From Kutzneria viridogrisea (GTDB taxonomy: Bacteria; Actinomycetota; Actinomycetes; Mycobacteriales; Pseudonocardiaceae), in NCBI GenBank assembly GCA_014138725.1, contig JACJID010000004.1, positions 868,001-932,000 of the forward strand: a stretch of DNA of 64,000 bases. Direction: 5' to 3'. The position numbers were made by a program, and so were the translations under genes. This document shows, piece by piece, positions 1-10,690 of the stretch. The notes below the pieces were generated by a model, which saw nothing but the letters and a program-made list of their open reading frames with translations, made no database searches and was not told the DNA's origin. Every line of letters starts with the position of its first letter. Within the stretch, counting starts at the first letter, position 1.

Positions 1-283
<283 letters not shown>

Positions 284-1836
284 TCAGGCGACTCCGCGAG
301 CGGTGAGCAGCTCGCCGACCCGCTCGCGGACGGCCGGGGTGTCTAGACCACGTACCGAAACAGTGGTACGGCGCCGCAACACGTCGTCAACGTCACATGC
401 CCACTCGTGTTCCACGGCGTGCACGGCCTGCGCCCAGATGTCGGGGCCGTCCGGGTGGATGCGGTCCAGCAGCCGGGGGTCGGCCGCGGCCAGGGCCAGC
501 ACCTCGTTGCCCGCGGTGCCGTAGTGCGTTGCCAGGTGCGCGGCCACGTCCTGGGGCAGTTCGGGCAGCTCGGCGAGCAGCCCACGGGTGACGTTCTCCG
601 GCAGGGCCGCACCCGGCAGCGGGGCGGGCGGGCCGTCCAGGGGCTTGGTGTGCGGGCCGCCGAGTCGGTCGGCCACGTGGCCCAGCACCTGGGTGCCGAT
701 CTTGCGGAAGGTGGTCCACTTGCCGCCAGCCACGCTGATCACCCCGCCGGAGCCCACGGTGATCACGGTCTCCCGCTTGGCGTTCTTGGTCTCCCCCGGC
801 CCGCCGGGCAGCACCCGCAGACCGGCGAAGGAGTACGCCAGCTTCGCGCGGTCCAGGGCCTGGGCCTGGATGCCCAGCCCGGCCTCGCCCAGGATCTGGT
901 CCACGTCGGCCTCGGTGCAGGCCACCTGCGCCGGGTCGCCCTCGTAGGCCTCGTCGGTGGTGCCCAGCAGCAGCTGGCCCTCCCACGGGATCGCGAAGGA
1001 CACCCGCACGTCGTCGATGGGCGTGGTCACCGCGGCCCGCCAGGGCTGCTCGGTACGCAGCACCAGGTGCGAGCCCTTGGACAGCCGGATGCTCGGCGCC
1101 GCGTGCGGGTTCTCCAGCCGCCGCAGGTGGTCCAGCCACGGGCCGGTGGCGTTGACCACCACCTTGGCGTCCAGGCCGAACTCGGTGCCGTCCAACAGGT
1201 CGCGCAGCTCCAGCCCACTGACCCGGCCGCCCAGCCTGCGGAAGCCGGTGACCTCGGCGTGGTTGACCAGCACGGCTCCGCACTCGGCCGCGGCGCGCGC
1301 GGCGGTGACGGCCATCCGGCTGTCGTTCATCTGGTGGTCGTAGTACATGGCGCAGCCGCGCAGCCCCTCGGTGCGCAGCGCGGGCACCATCTCCAGGGAC
1401 TTGGCCGCCGACAGCAGCTTGCCGGTGCCGTCGCCGAAGCCGGACAGCGCGGAGTAGAGCAGCACGCCCGCGCCCAGCTTGAGCCGGGAGTGCGGGCCGT
1501 CGCGGAACACCGGCACCAGGAAGGGCAGCGGCCGGACCAGGTGCGGGGCCAGCCTGTCGCCCAGCGCGCGCCGCTCGGAGTGGTTCTCGTGCACCAGGCG
1601 CACGTCGCCCATGGCCAGGTAGCGCAGGCCGCCGTGCACCAGCTTCGAGGAGGCGCTGGACGTGCCGCCCGCGAAGTCCCCGCGCTCCACCAGCGCCACC
1701 CGCAGCCCGGAGCGGGCCGCCGCCCAGGCGGTGGCGATGCCCAGGATGCCGCCGCCGACCACGGCCAGGTCGAAGCTGCCGCGCGCCAGGCGCTGCCGGG
1801 TCGCGGCGCGCTGGTCGGAGACGTTCATGTCGTTGC

Positions 1837-1840
<4 letters not shown>
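284..1840 (-). CDS. glpD: Glycerol-3-phosphate dehydrogenase (FAD-dependent, aerobic)
   Basis: The 518-residue protein matches GlpD length. It opens with a dinucleotide-binding motif (VVGGGILG, about residues 27-34) and the family segment [15 protein letters not shown] that covers FAD. It should oxidise sn-glycerol-3-phosphate to dihydroxyacetone phosphate at the membrane and pass electrons to quinone. Its ATG overlaps the glpK stop by 4 nt (ATGA), so it is the last gene of a glpF-glpK-glpD operon and should be induced by glycerol through the IclR-type regulator upstream. It corresponds to gylB of the Streptomyces gyl operon. Confidence 0.95.
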
Positions 1841-3330
<1,490 letters not shown>

Positions 3331-3341
3331 GTCGAGTCCTC

Positions 3342-4052
3342 TCAGAAGACGGCGATGTCGACGAGACCGGCGGCGGCGCCACCGAGCAGCGGTCCGAGCA
3401 CGGGGATCCAGGCGTAGCCCCAGTCCGAGCCGCCCTTGCCGGGGATGGGCAGCACGGCGTGCGCGATGCGCGGGCCCAGGTCGCGCACCGGGTTGATGGC
3501 GTAACCGGTGGGGCCGCCCAGGGACAGGCCGATGCCGACCACGAGCAGGGCGACGACCAGCACGCCCGTGCCGGACACGGCCAGGCCCTTGGTCTGCCCG
3601 GTGGCCAGGATGACGAAGACCAGCACGAAGGTGGCGATGACCTCGGTGATCAGGTTCTGCGCGGTGTTGCGGATCTCCGGGCCGGTGGAGAACACGCCGA
3701 GCACCTGGCCGTTGTGCGCGCGGAACTGGCCCAGGTAGGTCAGCCAGCACAGCACCGCGCCGAGCAAGGCGCCGATCAGCTGCGCCGACAGGTAGAGCGG
3801 CACCTTGGACCACTCGCCGGTCTGGATCGCGATGCCCAGGGTGACGGCGGGGTTGAGGTGGGCGCCGGACAGCGGGGCGCTGGCGTAGGCCCCGGCGAGC
3901 ACGGCGAGGCCCCAGCCGAAGGTGATGGCCAGCCAGCCCGCGTCGCGGGCCTTGGACTTGGCCAGCGTGACGGCGGCGCACACGCCGTTGCCGAGCAGCA
4001 CCAGCAGTGTGGTGCCGATCAGCTCACCGAAGAAGATCGTCTTGTCCGTCAT
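3342..4052 (-). CDS. glpF: Glycerol uptake facilitator (aquaglyceroporin)
   Basis: A 236-residue membrane protein of the MIP family with six predicted helices, which lets glycerol enter by facilitated diffusion. The first pore motif is a standard NPA (HLNPAVTLG); the second reads NPV ([10 protein letters not shown]), a known type of deviation in this family. The ATG at 4052 follows GGGAGAGG; longer in-frame extensions lack family similarity. It is the first gene of the glycerol operon, and an operator-like palindrome lies about 43 nt upstream. Confidence 0.93.
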   Translation of the reverse strand: MTDKTIFFGELIGTTLLVLLGNGVCAAVTLAKSKARDAGWLAITFGWGLAVLAGAYASAPLSGAHLNPAVTLGIAIQTGEWSKVPLYLSAQLIGALLGAVLCWLTYLGQFRAHNGQVLGVFSTGPEIRNTAQNLITEVIATFVLVFVILATGQTKGLAVSGTGVLVVALLVVGIGLSLGGPTGYAINPVRDLGPRIAHAVLPIPGKGGSDWGYAWIPVLGPLLGGAAAGLVDIAVF

Positions 4053-4094
4053 CGGCCTCTCCCTTGAGGCGGCGCACCCAGATCCGCGAATGTC

Positions 4095-4111
4095 GTTCGA
4101 CATTGTCGTAC
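4095..4111. promoter_or_regulatory. Operator for glpFKD (GylR-type site)
   Basis: GTTCGACATTGTCGTAC differs at one base from the reverse complement of the perfect palindrome found in front of the regulator gene at 4955-4971. A second overlapping dyad, AATGTCG/CGACATT, uses the same half-site (4089-4104). The position between gylR and glpF, about 43 nt before glpF, suits repression of the structural operon. Confidence 0.7.
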
Positions 4112-4169
4112 GCCTTGCGCGGAAACGTAGGTTTTCAGCCCGGAGGCTGTCAACCACGACTTCACCGCG

Positions 4170-4937
4170 TCACCACGGGATCGCGCCGAGTTCGCGGGAG
4201 ATCGCCCGCGCCGCCTCACGCACGTAGGACACCTGCTCGGCCAACGGAACCCGCTCGGCGTCGCACAGCCGCTCCACCGGTCCGGAGATGCCGATCGCGC
4301 CGACCACCAGCCCGCTGCGGTCGCGGATCGCGGCGGCCAGCGAGACCTCACCCTCGACCAGTTCCTCCAGGTCGGCGGCCCAGCCCCGGCTCGCGGTGGC
4401 CTCAAGGTCGGCGCGCAGCGCGGCGGGCTCGGTCAGCGTGGCCGCGGTGTAGCCGGTGAGCTCCCCCGCGAGCAGCTCGTCGGTGGCGTAGGAGTTGGCC
4501 GCCAGCAGGGCCTTGCCCAGCGCCGAGGCGTGCGCGGGCAGCAGGGCGCCGACCTCCAGGGCCTGGCGGCTGTTGTCCGGCCGGAACACGTGGTGCACCA
4601 CCAGCACGTTGCCCTCGTGCAGGGTGCCGATGCGCACGCTCTCCCTGCTGCGGCCCGCCAGCGAGTCCGACCAGTTCAGCGCCCTGGTGCGCAGCTCGTT
4701 GCCGTCCAGGTAGCTGCTGCCGATGTGGAACAGCGCGGCGCCCAGCTGGTACTTGCCGGTCGGCTCGTGCTGCTCCACGAAGCCCACGTGTTGCAGGGTG
4801 CGCAGGATGCCGTGCACGGTGGGTTTGGGCATGCCGAGGGTGGCGGCCAGCTCGGCGACGCCCATCCGCCGGGACGGCCCGGCCAGCAGTCGCAGGATCG
4901 CCGCCGCGCGCTCGACGGACTGGATCAGTCCAGGCAT
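4170..4937 (-). CDS. gylR: IclR-family repressor of glycerol catabolism
   Basis: The 255-residue protein has an N-terminal winged helix (QSVERAAAILRLL, then LAATLGMPKPTVHGILRTL) and a C-terminal IclR effector domain with ISGPVERL near the end. Length and place, directly before glpF-glpK-glpD and in the same direction, match GylR of Streptomyces, which represses the gyl operon and itself and responds to a glycerol metabolite. Identical dyads lie before this gene and before glpF, so both self-control and operon control are likely. The effector is inferred, not visible. Confidence 0.88.
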   Translation of the reverse strand: MPGLIQSVERAAAILRLLAGPSRRMGVAELAATLGMPKPTVHGILRTLQHVGFVEQHEPTGKYQLGAALFHIGSSYLDGNELRTRALNWSDSLAGRSRESVRIGTLHEGNVLVVHHVFRPDNSRQALEVGALLPAHASALGKALLAANSYATDELLAGELTGYTAATLTEPAALRADLEATASRGWAADLEELVEGEVSLAAAIRDRSGLVVGAIGISGPVERLCDAERVPLAEQVSYVREAARAISRELGAIPW

Positions 4938-4954
4938 GACCGCACTGTACTCCC

Positions 4955-4971
4955 GTTCGACAATGTCGAAC
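4955..4971. promoter_or_regulatory. Operator upstream of gylR
   Basis: GTTCGACAATGTCGAAC is an 8-bp perfect inverted repeat around one central base. It begins 18 nt upstream of the gylR start and touches the stop codon of the DinB gene. The glpF promoter region carries a copy with one mismatch, so both are probably bound by GylR. Confidence 0.72.
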
Positions 4972-5441
4972 TAGTGCAGGGCCTCCACCATCAGGTCCAG
5001 GTGCCCGCAGTGCTGGGCCGTCTCCCGGATCATGTGGTTGAGCGCGTAGCGCAGGGTGAACGGTCCCTCCGGCGGGGCCTTGGCCAGGTCGTCCAGGCCC
5101 GCCGCGGCCACGACCTCACGCGAGGCCGCGCACTCGGCGAGGTAGGCCGGAACGGCCTTGGCCAGCGTGTCCTGTTCGGACAGTTCGAAGCCGTCGTACG
5201 GCTCGCCCTCCGGCCAGGGCGGGGTGGCCCCGTTGGCCGCGAAGTCCACGCTGAACCACCAGCGCTCCACGGCGGTCAGGTGCTTGACCAGCCCCAGCGG
5301 GGTCATCGCGGAGCTGGGCACCGGCCTGCTGCGGGCCTGCTCCTCGGTGAGCCCGTCGACCTTGGCCACCACCGTCGCGCGCAGGCTGTCCAGCAACTGC
5401 GACAGGGTCTCCCGCTCGGTGCCCACCTGGGTCACGTCCAT
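4971..5441 (-). CDS. DinB/DUF664 family protein
   Basis: A 156-residue four-helix-bundle protein of the DinB superfamily. The expected metal-binding histidines are visible: one in LGLVKHLTAVERWWF and a cluster in the C-terminal HMIRETAQHCGHLDLM. Actinobacterial members of this group are often mycothiol-dependent transferases or isomerases, but the substrate cannot be told from sequence. The ATG at 5441 (MDVTQ) was chosen because the family fold begins shortly after it and the upstream extension is not family-like. The gene lies just upstream of gylR on the same strand. Confidence 0.82.
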   Translation of the reverse strand: MDVTQVGTERETLSQLLDSLRATVVAKVDGLTEEQARSRPVPSSAMTPLGLVKHLTAVERWWFSVDFAANGATPPWPEGEPYDGFELSEQDTLAKAVPAYLAECAASREVVAAAGLDDLAKAPPEGPFTLRYALNHMIRETAQHCGHLDLMVEALH

Positions 5442-5457
5442 GATCGGCAGCCTAACC

Positions 5458-5589
5458 GCGCAATTGCACTTGTCACTCAGTGCCGTCACCAAGTACATCA
5501 ACTCCGTGTTCAGCAAACCGCACCTGGACCCCAGCGAGGACGACAACCGCCGGGTCCGCGCCGCACTCAGCCACCTGCGGGCCCGATGA
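5458..5589 (+). pseudogene. Remnant of a LuxR-type response regulator C-terminus
   Basis: The plus frame ending at TGA 5587-5589 reads LHLSLSAVTKYINSVFSK followed by LDPSEDDNRRVRAALSHLRAR. This resembles the last two helices and tail of LuxR-type DNA-binding domains in actinobacterial response regulators. The receiver domain and the start of the HTH are missing, and the DinB gene occupies the space upstream. The stop overlaps the GNAT start as ATGA, a coupling that probably survives from an older operon. The similarity is judged by eye. Confidence 0.6.
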
Positions 5590-6125
5590 GGGACCTGCGC
5601 GCGATCGGGCCGTACCCCGGCGAACTCGTGGTGCTGCGCCCCTGGCTGCTCGCGGATCTCGACGCCGTGCGGCAGGCCGCCGAGGACCCGTACATCCCGC
5701 AGATCACCACCGTGCCCGCCGTGTTCAGCGCGGAAGCCGGTGCGGCGTGGCTGCACCGGCAGTGGGACAAGGCCCGCGCGGGGCGGGGTTGCCCGCTCGC
5801 GGTGGTGGACCGGGCTGGGGGCCGCGCCGTGGGCATGGCGATCCTGGACCAGATCGACTGGGCGCGCGGCACGGCCTCGGTCGGCTACTGGCTGGTGCCC
5901 GCCGCACGCGGTCGCGGTCTGGTCAAGGCGGCGGTCGCGGTGCTGCTGCACGTGGCGGGCGAGCTCGGGCTGCGCCAGGTGTGGGCTCAGGTCGAACCGG
6001 GGAACACGGCCTCGCTGGCGGTGTGCCGCGCGCTGGGGTTCACCGAGGAGGGGTTGACGCCGGGCGGGTTTCAGGGCCGCGACGTGCTCAGGTTGTCCCG
6101 CTCAACGGGACTCGACAACCGCTGA
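5586..6125 (+). CDS. GNAT-family N-acetyltransferase
   Basis: A 179-residue acetyltransferase of the RimJ/RimL-like group. It begins with a typical substrate-domain start (GELVVLRPWLLADLDAVRQ) and has the acetyl-CoA loop in GYWLVPAARGRGLVKAAVAV, followed by QVEPGNTASLAVCRALGF. The acceptor is unknown. The ATG at 5586 overlaps the stop of the LuxR-like remnant. The gene converges on the cyclase-like gene at 6161, with a 21-bp repeat array in and after its 3' end. Confidence 0.88.
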   Translation: MRDLRAIGPYPGELVVLRPWLLADLDAVRQAAEDPYIPQITTVPAVFSAEAGAAWLHRQWDKARAGRGCPLAVVDRAGGRAVGMAILDQIDWARGTASVGYWLVPAARGRGLVKAAVAVLLHVAGELGLRQVWAQVEPGNTASLAVCRALGFTEEGLTPGGFQGRDVLRLSRSTGLDNR

Positions 6126-6156
6126 GCGGGACTCGGCTGCGGCTGGGCGGGACTCG
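6105..6156. repeat. 21-bp phased array of GGGACTCG cores (3 units)
   Basis: Cores (A/G)CGGGACTCG start at 6105, 6126 and 6147, exactly 21 bp apart, with unrelated 11-bp fillers. The array lies directly behind the stop of the minus-strand cyclase-like gene. The same layout recurs at 24394-24445 and 42688-42781. GTCCCG-CTCAA-CGGGAC around the first core could form a hairpin. Confidence 0.75.
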
Positions 6157-6160
6157 CGGG

Positions 6161-6898
6161 TCAGCGGCCGAAGGACACGCCGCCGTGGATGGTGTGGGCC
6201 TGCACGCCCTTGTTGTCCCCGGTGATGTGGTTGTTGACCACGCCGACCTCGGCCACCTGCGGCTCCACCAGCGGCTGGGCCGGGTCGCCGTCGACCATGC
6301 GGGCCAGGGACTGCACGTCGAACCCGGGCACGGCCACCCAGGCCGCGACCTCGTACTCCTTGTTGCTGACCCGGACGGGTGCGAACTCGGTGCGGCGCAC
6401 CCGCTGCGTGTAGTCCCCGCCGAACACCGTGCGGAACACGTAGTCGGACAGGATCAGGCCCGAGGTCAGCGAGCCGTCCGGGCGCTCGTCGGAGCAGCGG
6501 CGCACCACGCCCTTGAACACCTGGGCGTCCAGCAGCCTGCCCCGGGAGATGTTGGCCTGGTAGAAGCCCGGTTCCGCGGGCAGCGGCCCGATCTCCACGG
6601 CGATGCGCATGCGCACCTCCGGCTTCTGCCAGCGGTTGTGCTCGGCGGCCAGTTCGTCGAGGTGCCTGCTCAGGTCCACCACGGCCCCCAGCAGCGCGCT
6701 GGGGAAGGCCAGCAGCCAGCCGTCCCCGGTGTACTGGCGGTCGATGACGGCGGCCTCACCGATGCCGACCCGCTCCAGGGCGGCGACCAGCAGTCTGCTG
6801 AGGACCTTGGGCAGTTCGGCCAGGTGGTGTGCTGGTGTGCGCGCGGACTCGATCAGATCGATGCCCAGGAGTACCCGGAACTCCGCGACTGGCTCCAT
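6161..6898 (-). CDS. Nucleotide-cyclase-like protein with C-terminal HGGV tail
   Basis: The 245-residue protein resembles a class III nucleotide cyclase fold. GIDLIES (Asp near residue 14) and TGDGWLLAF match the two metal-binding aspartate regions, and RLLDAQVFKGVV matches the later helix. The usual transition-state Asn does not align, so activity is uncertain. After residue 210 comes a short tail, NNHITGDNKGVQ then TIHGGVSFGR, of a kind found at the end of several actinobacterial signalling or conflict-type proteins. GGAGG stands before the ATG. It lies 85 nt downstream of a Crp-type regulator on the same strand, so the two may form a signal-maker/sensor pair. Confidence 0.6.
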   Translation of the reverse strand: MEPVAEFRVLLGIDLIESARTPAHHLAELPKVLSRLLVAALERVGIGEAAVIDRQYTGDGWLLAFPSALLGAVVDLSRHLDELAAEHNRWQKPEVRMRIAVEIGPLPAEPGFYQANISRGRLLDAQVFKGVVRRCSDERPDGSLTSGLILSDYVFRTVFGGDYTQRVRRTEFAPVRVSNKEYEVAAWVAVPGFDVQSLARMVDGDPAQPLVEPQVAEVGVVNNHITGDNKGVQAHTIHGGVSFGR

Positions 6899-6983
6899 CG
6901 AAACCTCCGAACGGGTGACCGGTTGTCAGGTGGAGTCTGAATCGCCTCCTGCTACCGGGTCTCCCGCATTTCCGGGAAACCGA

Positions 6984-7658
6984 TCACCTGCCTGGACGCC
7001 AATCCGGGTCGTCGAGTCTGCGTTCCAGCAACTCCGGGTCAGGTAACAGGTACTGGCACCGCCTGGTGCGCAGCAGACCGTCCGCGCGCAACTGCTTGAG
7101 CGCCAGGTCCACGGTCTTGGCCGAGGCGGTGACCGACTGCGCCAGCTCCAACTGGGTCAGCCCGCTCACCTGCAACCCGCGCTCCACCCGCTCGCCGAAG
7201 ACCCTGGCCAGGTCGAGCAGTTGCCTGGCGACCCGGACCGGCGCCTCCATCGAGGCGAGCCGCTCCTGGCGGCGGTCGGCCAGCAGCAACCGCTTCTGCA
7301 ACAGGGCATTGACGAAGCGCAGCACCTCGGAGCCGTCGGTCAGCATGTTCTTGAAGGTCCGCGCGTCCACGTGCGTGGCCGTGCCCGCGGTGCGGGCCAC
7401 CACGTTCGCGCTGCGCCGCCGCTCCCACACCACGCCCAGCTCGCCCAGCACGTCGCCGGGCCCGTAGAAGCCGAGGATCGAGTCGGCCCCGTTCTGGCCG
7501 TGCAGCACGACCTTCACCGAACCCGACTCGATCAGCAGCACCTCGTCGCTGGCTGTGCCCGCCGTGCACAGGAAGTCCCCACGCCGGAACTGCCTCAGGT
7601 GACCGGCCCTGCGGAACCGCTCCCGAATCCGATCGACCAACTGTTCATCGACGGGCAT
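6984..7658 (-). CDS. Crp/Fnr-family transcription regulator
   Basis: A 224-residue regulator with an N-terminal cyclic-nucleotide-binding beta roll (about 15-130, including GPGDVLGELGVVWERRRSANVVA, equivalent to the phosphate-binding cassette) and a C-terminal winged helix (LTQLELAQSVTASAKTVDLAL). The cassette has GELGV but then lacks the classic Arg-Ser-Ala order of cAMP binders, so the ligand is open. It is encoded between whiA and the cyclase-like gene, all on one strand, and probably forms an operon with the latter. Confidence 0.85.
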   Translation of the reverse strand: MPVDEQLVDRIRERFRRAGHLRQFRRGDFLCTAGTASDEVLLIESGSVKVVLHGQNGADSILGFYGPGDVLGELGVVWERRRSANVVARTAGTATHVDARTFKNMLTDGSEVLRFVNALLQKRLLLADRRQERLASMEAPVRVARQLLDLARVFGERVERGLQVSGLTQLELAQSVTASAKTVDLALKQLRADGLLRTRRCQYLLPDPELLERRLDDPDWRPGR

Positions 7659-7751
7659 CTCGTCTCACCGCTCCCGGCCCCCGACACGAGCAGGACAACA
7701 GGTCATCGTCGTAGCCTGCCCCATTCGGCCGCAAGGCGGGCGCGGGCATGC

Positions 7752-8747
7752 CTAGGCGTCGGCTTCCTCCGCCTCCAGCATGTCCGGTGTCACCGCCGAC
7801 TCGGTGTCGGGCAGCCCCAGCTCGTGCGCCCGCTTGTCGGCCATCGCCAGCAGGCGGCGGATCCGTCCGGCCACCGCGTCCTTGGTCATCGGCGGCTCGG
7901 ACAGCTGGCCCAGCTCCTCCAGCGAGGCCTGCCGGTTGCTCAGCCGCAGGTTGCCCGCGGTGACCAGGTGGTCGGGCGCGGTCGGGCCGAGGATCTCCAG
8001 CGCACGCGCCACCCTGGCCGCGGCGGCCACCGCGGCCCGCGCGGAGCGGCGCAGGTTGGCGTCGTCGAAGTTGGCCAGCCGGTTGGCGGTGGCCCGCACC
8101 TCGCGGCGCATTCGCCGCTCCTCCCAGGCCATCACGCTGTCGTGCGCGCCGAGCCTGGTCAGCAGCGCGCCGATGGCGTCCCCGTCGCGCACCACCACCC
8201 GGTCCGCGCCGCGCACCTCGCGGGACTTCGCCTGGATGCCCATGCGCCGGGCCGCGCCGACCAGTGCCAGCGCCGCCTCCGGGCCGGGGCAGGTCACCTC
8301 CAGCGCACTGGACCGGCCCGGCTCGGTCAGCGAGCCGTGCGCGAGGAACGCCCCGCGCCAGGCCGCCTCCGAGTCGCAGGTGCCGCCGGAGACCACCGGG
8401 GCGGGCAGCCCGCGCACCGGGCGGCCGCGCGGGTCGAGCAGGCCGGTCTGGCGGGCCAGACCCTCGCCGTCCTTGACCACGCGGACCACCCACCGGGTGC
8501 CCTTGCGCAGCCCGCCGGAGGTGATCACGTGCACGTCCGAGTGGTGGCCGAACAGGTCGTGGATCTCCTTGCGCAGTCGGCGCGCGGCCGATCCGGTGTC
8601 CAGCTCGGCCTCGACGACCACCCGCCCGGCCACGATGTGCAGGCCCCCAGCGAAGCGCAGCACCGAGGACACCTCGGCGCGACGGCAGCACGTCTTGGCC
8701 ACGGCCAAGCGGCTCAGCTCGTCCTTCACCGCGCCGGTCATCGCCAC
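7752..8747 (-). CDS. whiA: Sporulation/cell-division transcription regulator WhiA
   Basis: The 331-residue protein has the start [11 protein letters not shown], the [18 protein letters not shown] segment of the LAGLIDADG-like domain, and the near-invariant [18 protein letters not shown] and [14 protein letters not shown] of the C-terminal HTH. In Streptomyces WhiA works with WhiB to start sporulation septation and activates ftsZ. It is followed here by the Crp/cyclase pair rather than directly by gap. yvcK, rapZ and uvrC lie upstream in the conserved order. Confidence 0.97.
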   Translation of the reverse strand: MAMTGAVKDELSRLAVAKTCCRRAEVSSVLRFAGGLHIVAGRVVVEAELDTGSAARRLRKEIHDLFGHHSDVHVITSGGLRKGTRWVVRVVKDGEGLARQTGLLDPRGRPVRGLPAPVVSGGTCDSEAAWRGAFLAHGSLTEPGRSSALEVTCPGPEAALALVGAARRMGIQAKSREVRGADRVVVRDGDAIGALLTRLGAHDSVMAWEERRMRREVRATANRLANFDDANLRRSARAAVAAAARVARALEILGPTAPDHLVTAGNLRLSNRQASLEELGQLSEPPMTKDAVAGRIRRLLAMADKRAHELGLPDTESAVTPDMLEAEEADA

Positions 8748-8768
8748 GGGCGTTCTCCTCCTGTTTGC

Positions 8769-9803
8769 TCAGACTCTCTGGTCGTGCTGCGGGTGGTACC
8801 GCAGCGCGTCGCGCAGGCTCACCGCCAGCGCGGCGGGGTCGTGCCGGTCCGGCCGCCCACCCGCCGTGATGGTGGCCAGGTGCGCGACCGCACCCAGTGA
8901 CGCCGCGGCGGTGCGCAGCCGTTCCGGGGTGGGCACCGAGTCCACGTCCGCGACGACGGCGTCCACGCGCAGCCTCGGTGCGTGCTGGCAGAGTACGTCC
9001 AAGTGCCGTTCGGGTGAGAAACCGGCTGTCTCACCTGGTTGGGGGACAAGATTGAGCACGACCACCTTGGATGCGGTAGTGCTCACCAACGCCTCGTGCA
9101 ACTCCGGCACCAGCAGGTGCGGCAGCACGCTGGTGAACCAGGACCCCGGTCCGAGCAGCACCACGTCCGCGCCCAGCACCGCCTCCACCGCCTGCGGGCA
9201 GGCCTTCGGCGGGGCGGAACGCCCCCCGTTCGGATGACCGTTGCCGTTGGTCAGCCCGTTGTACAGGCGGATCCGCCGCACCTGGCCGGGTGTGGTGGCC
9301 ACCGCCACCTGGCCCCGGATGCGCCGCACCGCGCTGGCGTCCTCGTCCAGCCCGGTGACCTCGGCCTCGATGTCCAGCGGCTCGTTGCACATCGGCAGCA
9401 CCCTGCCCCGCACCCCGAGCAGCCTGGCCACCTCCTCCAGTGCCAGCACCGGATCGCCGAGCACCTCCAGCAGGCCCGCGATGAGCAGGTTGCCCACCGC
9501 GTGCCCGGCCAGCGCCCCGCTGCCGCCGAAGCGGTGCTGGAACACGGTGCTCCACAGCTGGCCGCCGTCGTCCTCGGCGGCCAGCGCGGCCAGTGCCTTG
9601 CGCAGGTCCCCTGGCGGCAGCAGGCCCAGCTCGCGGCGCATGCGGCCGGAGGAACCGCCGTCGTCGGCCACGGTCACCACGGCGGTCACGTCATCGGTGA
9701 GCAGGCGCAGGGCGCGCAGGGTGGCCTGCAACCCGTGGCCACCGCCGAGGGCGACCACCCGCAGCGGTCGGTCGTGCACACCGGTCGGCTGCACGGGGAT
9801 CAT
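8769..9803 (-). CDS. yvcK: YvcK/CofD-like gluconeogenesis factor
   Basis: A 344-residue member of the CofD/YvcK family. The start VVALGGGHGLQATLRALR forms the nucleotide-sugar-binding loop, followed by VVTVADDGGSSGRMRRELG and PPGDLRKALAALA. Homologues bind UDP-sugars and influence carbon flux and cell-wall synthesis; no enzymatic reaction is established for this branch. It overlaps rapZ by 4 nt and precedes whiA by 21 nt. Length and synteny agree with actinobacterial orthologues. Confidence 0.93.
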   Translation of the reverse strand: MIPVQPTGVHDRPLRVVALGGGHGLQATLRALRLLTDDVTAVVTVADDGGSSGRMRRELGLLPPGDLRKALAALAAEDDGGQLWSTVFQHRFGGSGALAGHAVGNLLIAGLLEVLGDPVLALEEVARLLGVRGRVLPMCNEPLDIEAEVTGLDEDASAVRRIRGQVAVATTPGQVRRIRLYNGLTNGNGHPNGGRSAPPKACPQAVEAVLGADVVLLGPGSWFTSVLPHLLVPELHEALVSTTASKVVVLNLVPQPGETAGFSPERHLDVLCQHAPRLRVDAVVADVDSVPTPERLRTAAASLGAVAHLATITAGGRPDRHDPAALAVSLRDALRYHPQHDQRV

Positions 9804-10690
9804 TCCCGCCCCAGATCCCGGTGCACGACCTTGACGGCCATGCCGTCCTCGGCGGCCAGCAGGGCGGACAGTTCCTCGGAGATCGCCACACTGCGGTGCT
9901 TACCACCGGTGCAGCCCACCGCCAAGGTCAGGTACCGCTTGCCCTCGCGCCGGTAGCCCGCGCCGATCAGCCGCAGCAGTTCGTGGTAGCGGTCCAGGAA
10001 CTCCTCGGCCCCCTCCTGGCTGAGCACGTAGTTGCGCACGTCGGAGTCCAGGCCGGTCTGCTCGCGCAGCTCGGGGATCCAGAACGGGTTGGGCAGGAAG
10101 CGCACGTCCATCACCAGGTCGGCGTCCATCGGCAGGCCGTACTTGTAGCCGAAGGACAGCACGGTGACCCTGGTCCGCGCGCTGGTCTCGCTGCCGAAGC
10201 TGTCCTCGATCTTGGCCCGCAGCTGGTGCACCGACAGGGAGCTGGAGTCCAGCACCAGGTCGGCCTCCTCACGCAGCGGGGTGAGCAGCTGCCGCTCGGC
10301 GATGATGCCGTCGGCCAGCCTGCCGTCGCCCTGCATCGGGTGGCTGCGCCGCACCGCCTCGAACCGGCGCACCAGCACCTCGTCGGTGGCCTCCAGGAAC
10401 AGCACGCGCGGCTTGTAGCCGCGGGCGTCCAGGTCCTTGATGATCGCGGCCAGGTCGTCGGTGAAGGCCCTGCTGCGCACGTCCATGACCACCGCCACGC
10501 GGGTGATCGCGCCGCGGGCCTGCGCGCCCAGCTCGACCATGGTGGAGATCAGCTCGGGCGGCAGGTTGTCCACCACGAACCAGCCCAGGTCCTCCAGGCA
10601 CTTGGCCGCGGTGCTGCGACCGGCACCGGACAGACCGGTGACCACCGCGACCTCGATGCCGGACTTCTCGGCACCGGCTGATGTACTCAC
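9800..10690 (-). CDS. rapZ: RNase adapter RapZ / YvcJ-family NTPase
   Basis: A 296-residue P-loop protein with Walker [10 protein letters not shown] at residues 19-27; the usual Lys is Arg, as is common in actinobacterial members. The C-terminal domain carries [19 protein letters not shown], the conserved RapZ segment. In E. coli RapZ senses glucosamine-6-phosphate and guides RNase E to sRNAs; the actinobacterial role is less clear. It overlaps both uvrC and yvcK by 4 nt, as part of the uvrC-rapZ-yvcK-whiA block. Confidence 0.94.
   Translation of the reverse strand: MSTSAGAEKSGIEVAVVTGLSGAGRSTAAKCLEDLGWFVVDNLPPELISTMVELGAQARGAITRVAVVMDVRSRAFTDDLAAIIKDLDARGYKPRVLFLEATDEVLVRRFEAVRRSHPMQGDGRLADGIIAERQLLTPLREEADLVLDSSSLSVHQLRAKIEDSFGSETSARTRVTVLSFGYKYGLPMDADLVMDVRFLPNPFWIPELREQTGLDSDVRNYVLSQEGAEEFLDRYHELLRLIGAGYRREGKRYLTLAVGCTGGKHRSVAISEELSALLAAEDGMAVKVVHRDLGRE

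Noticed and set aside
5158-5589. Full-length gene ending at 5589
   Set aside because: Only the last 40 or so codons have protein character; the rest is antisense to the DinB gene.
6161-7658. Pycsar or CBASS call for the cyclase/Crp pair
   Set aside because: No effector such as a TIR, membrane, phospholipase or nuclease protein lies beside it, and the partner is a DNA-binding regulator.
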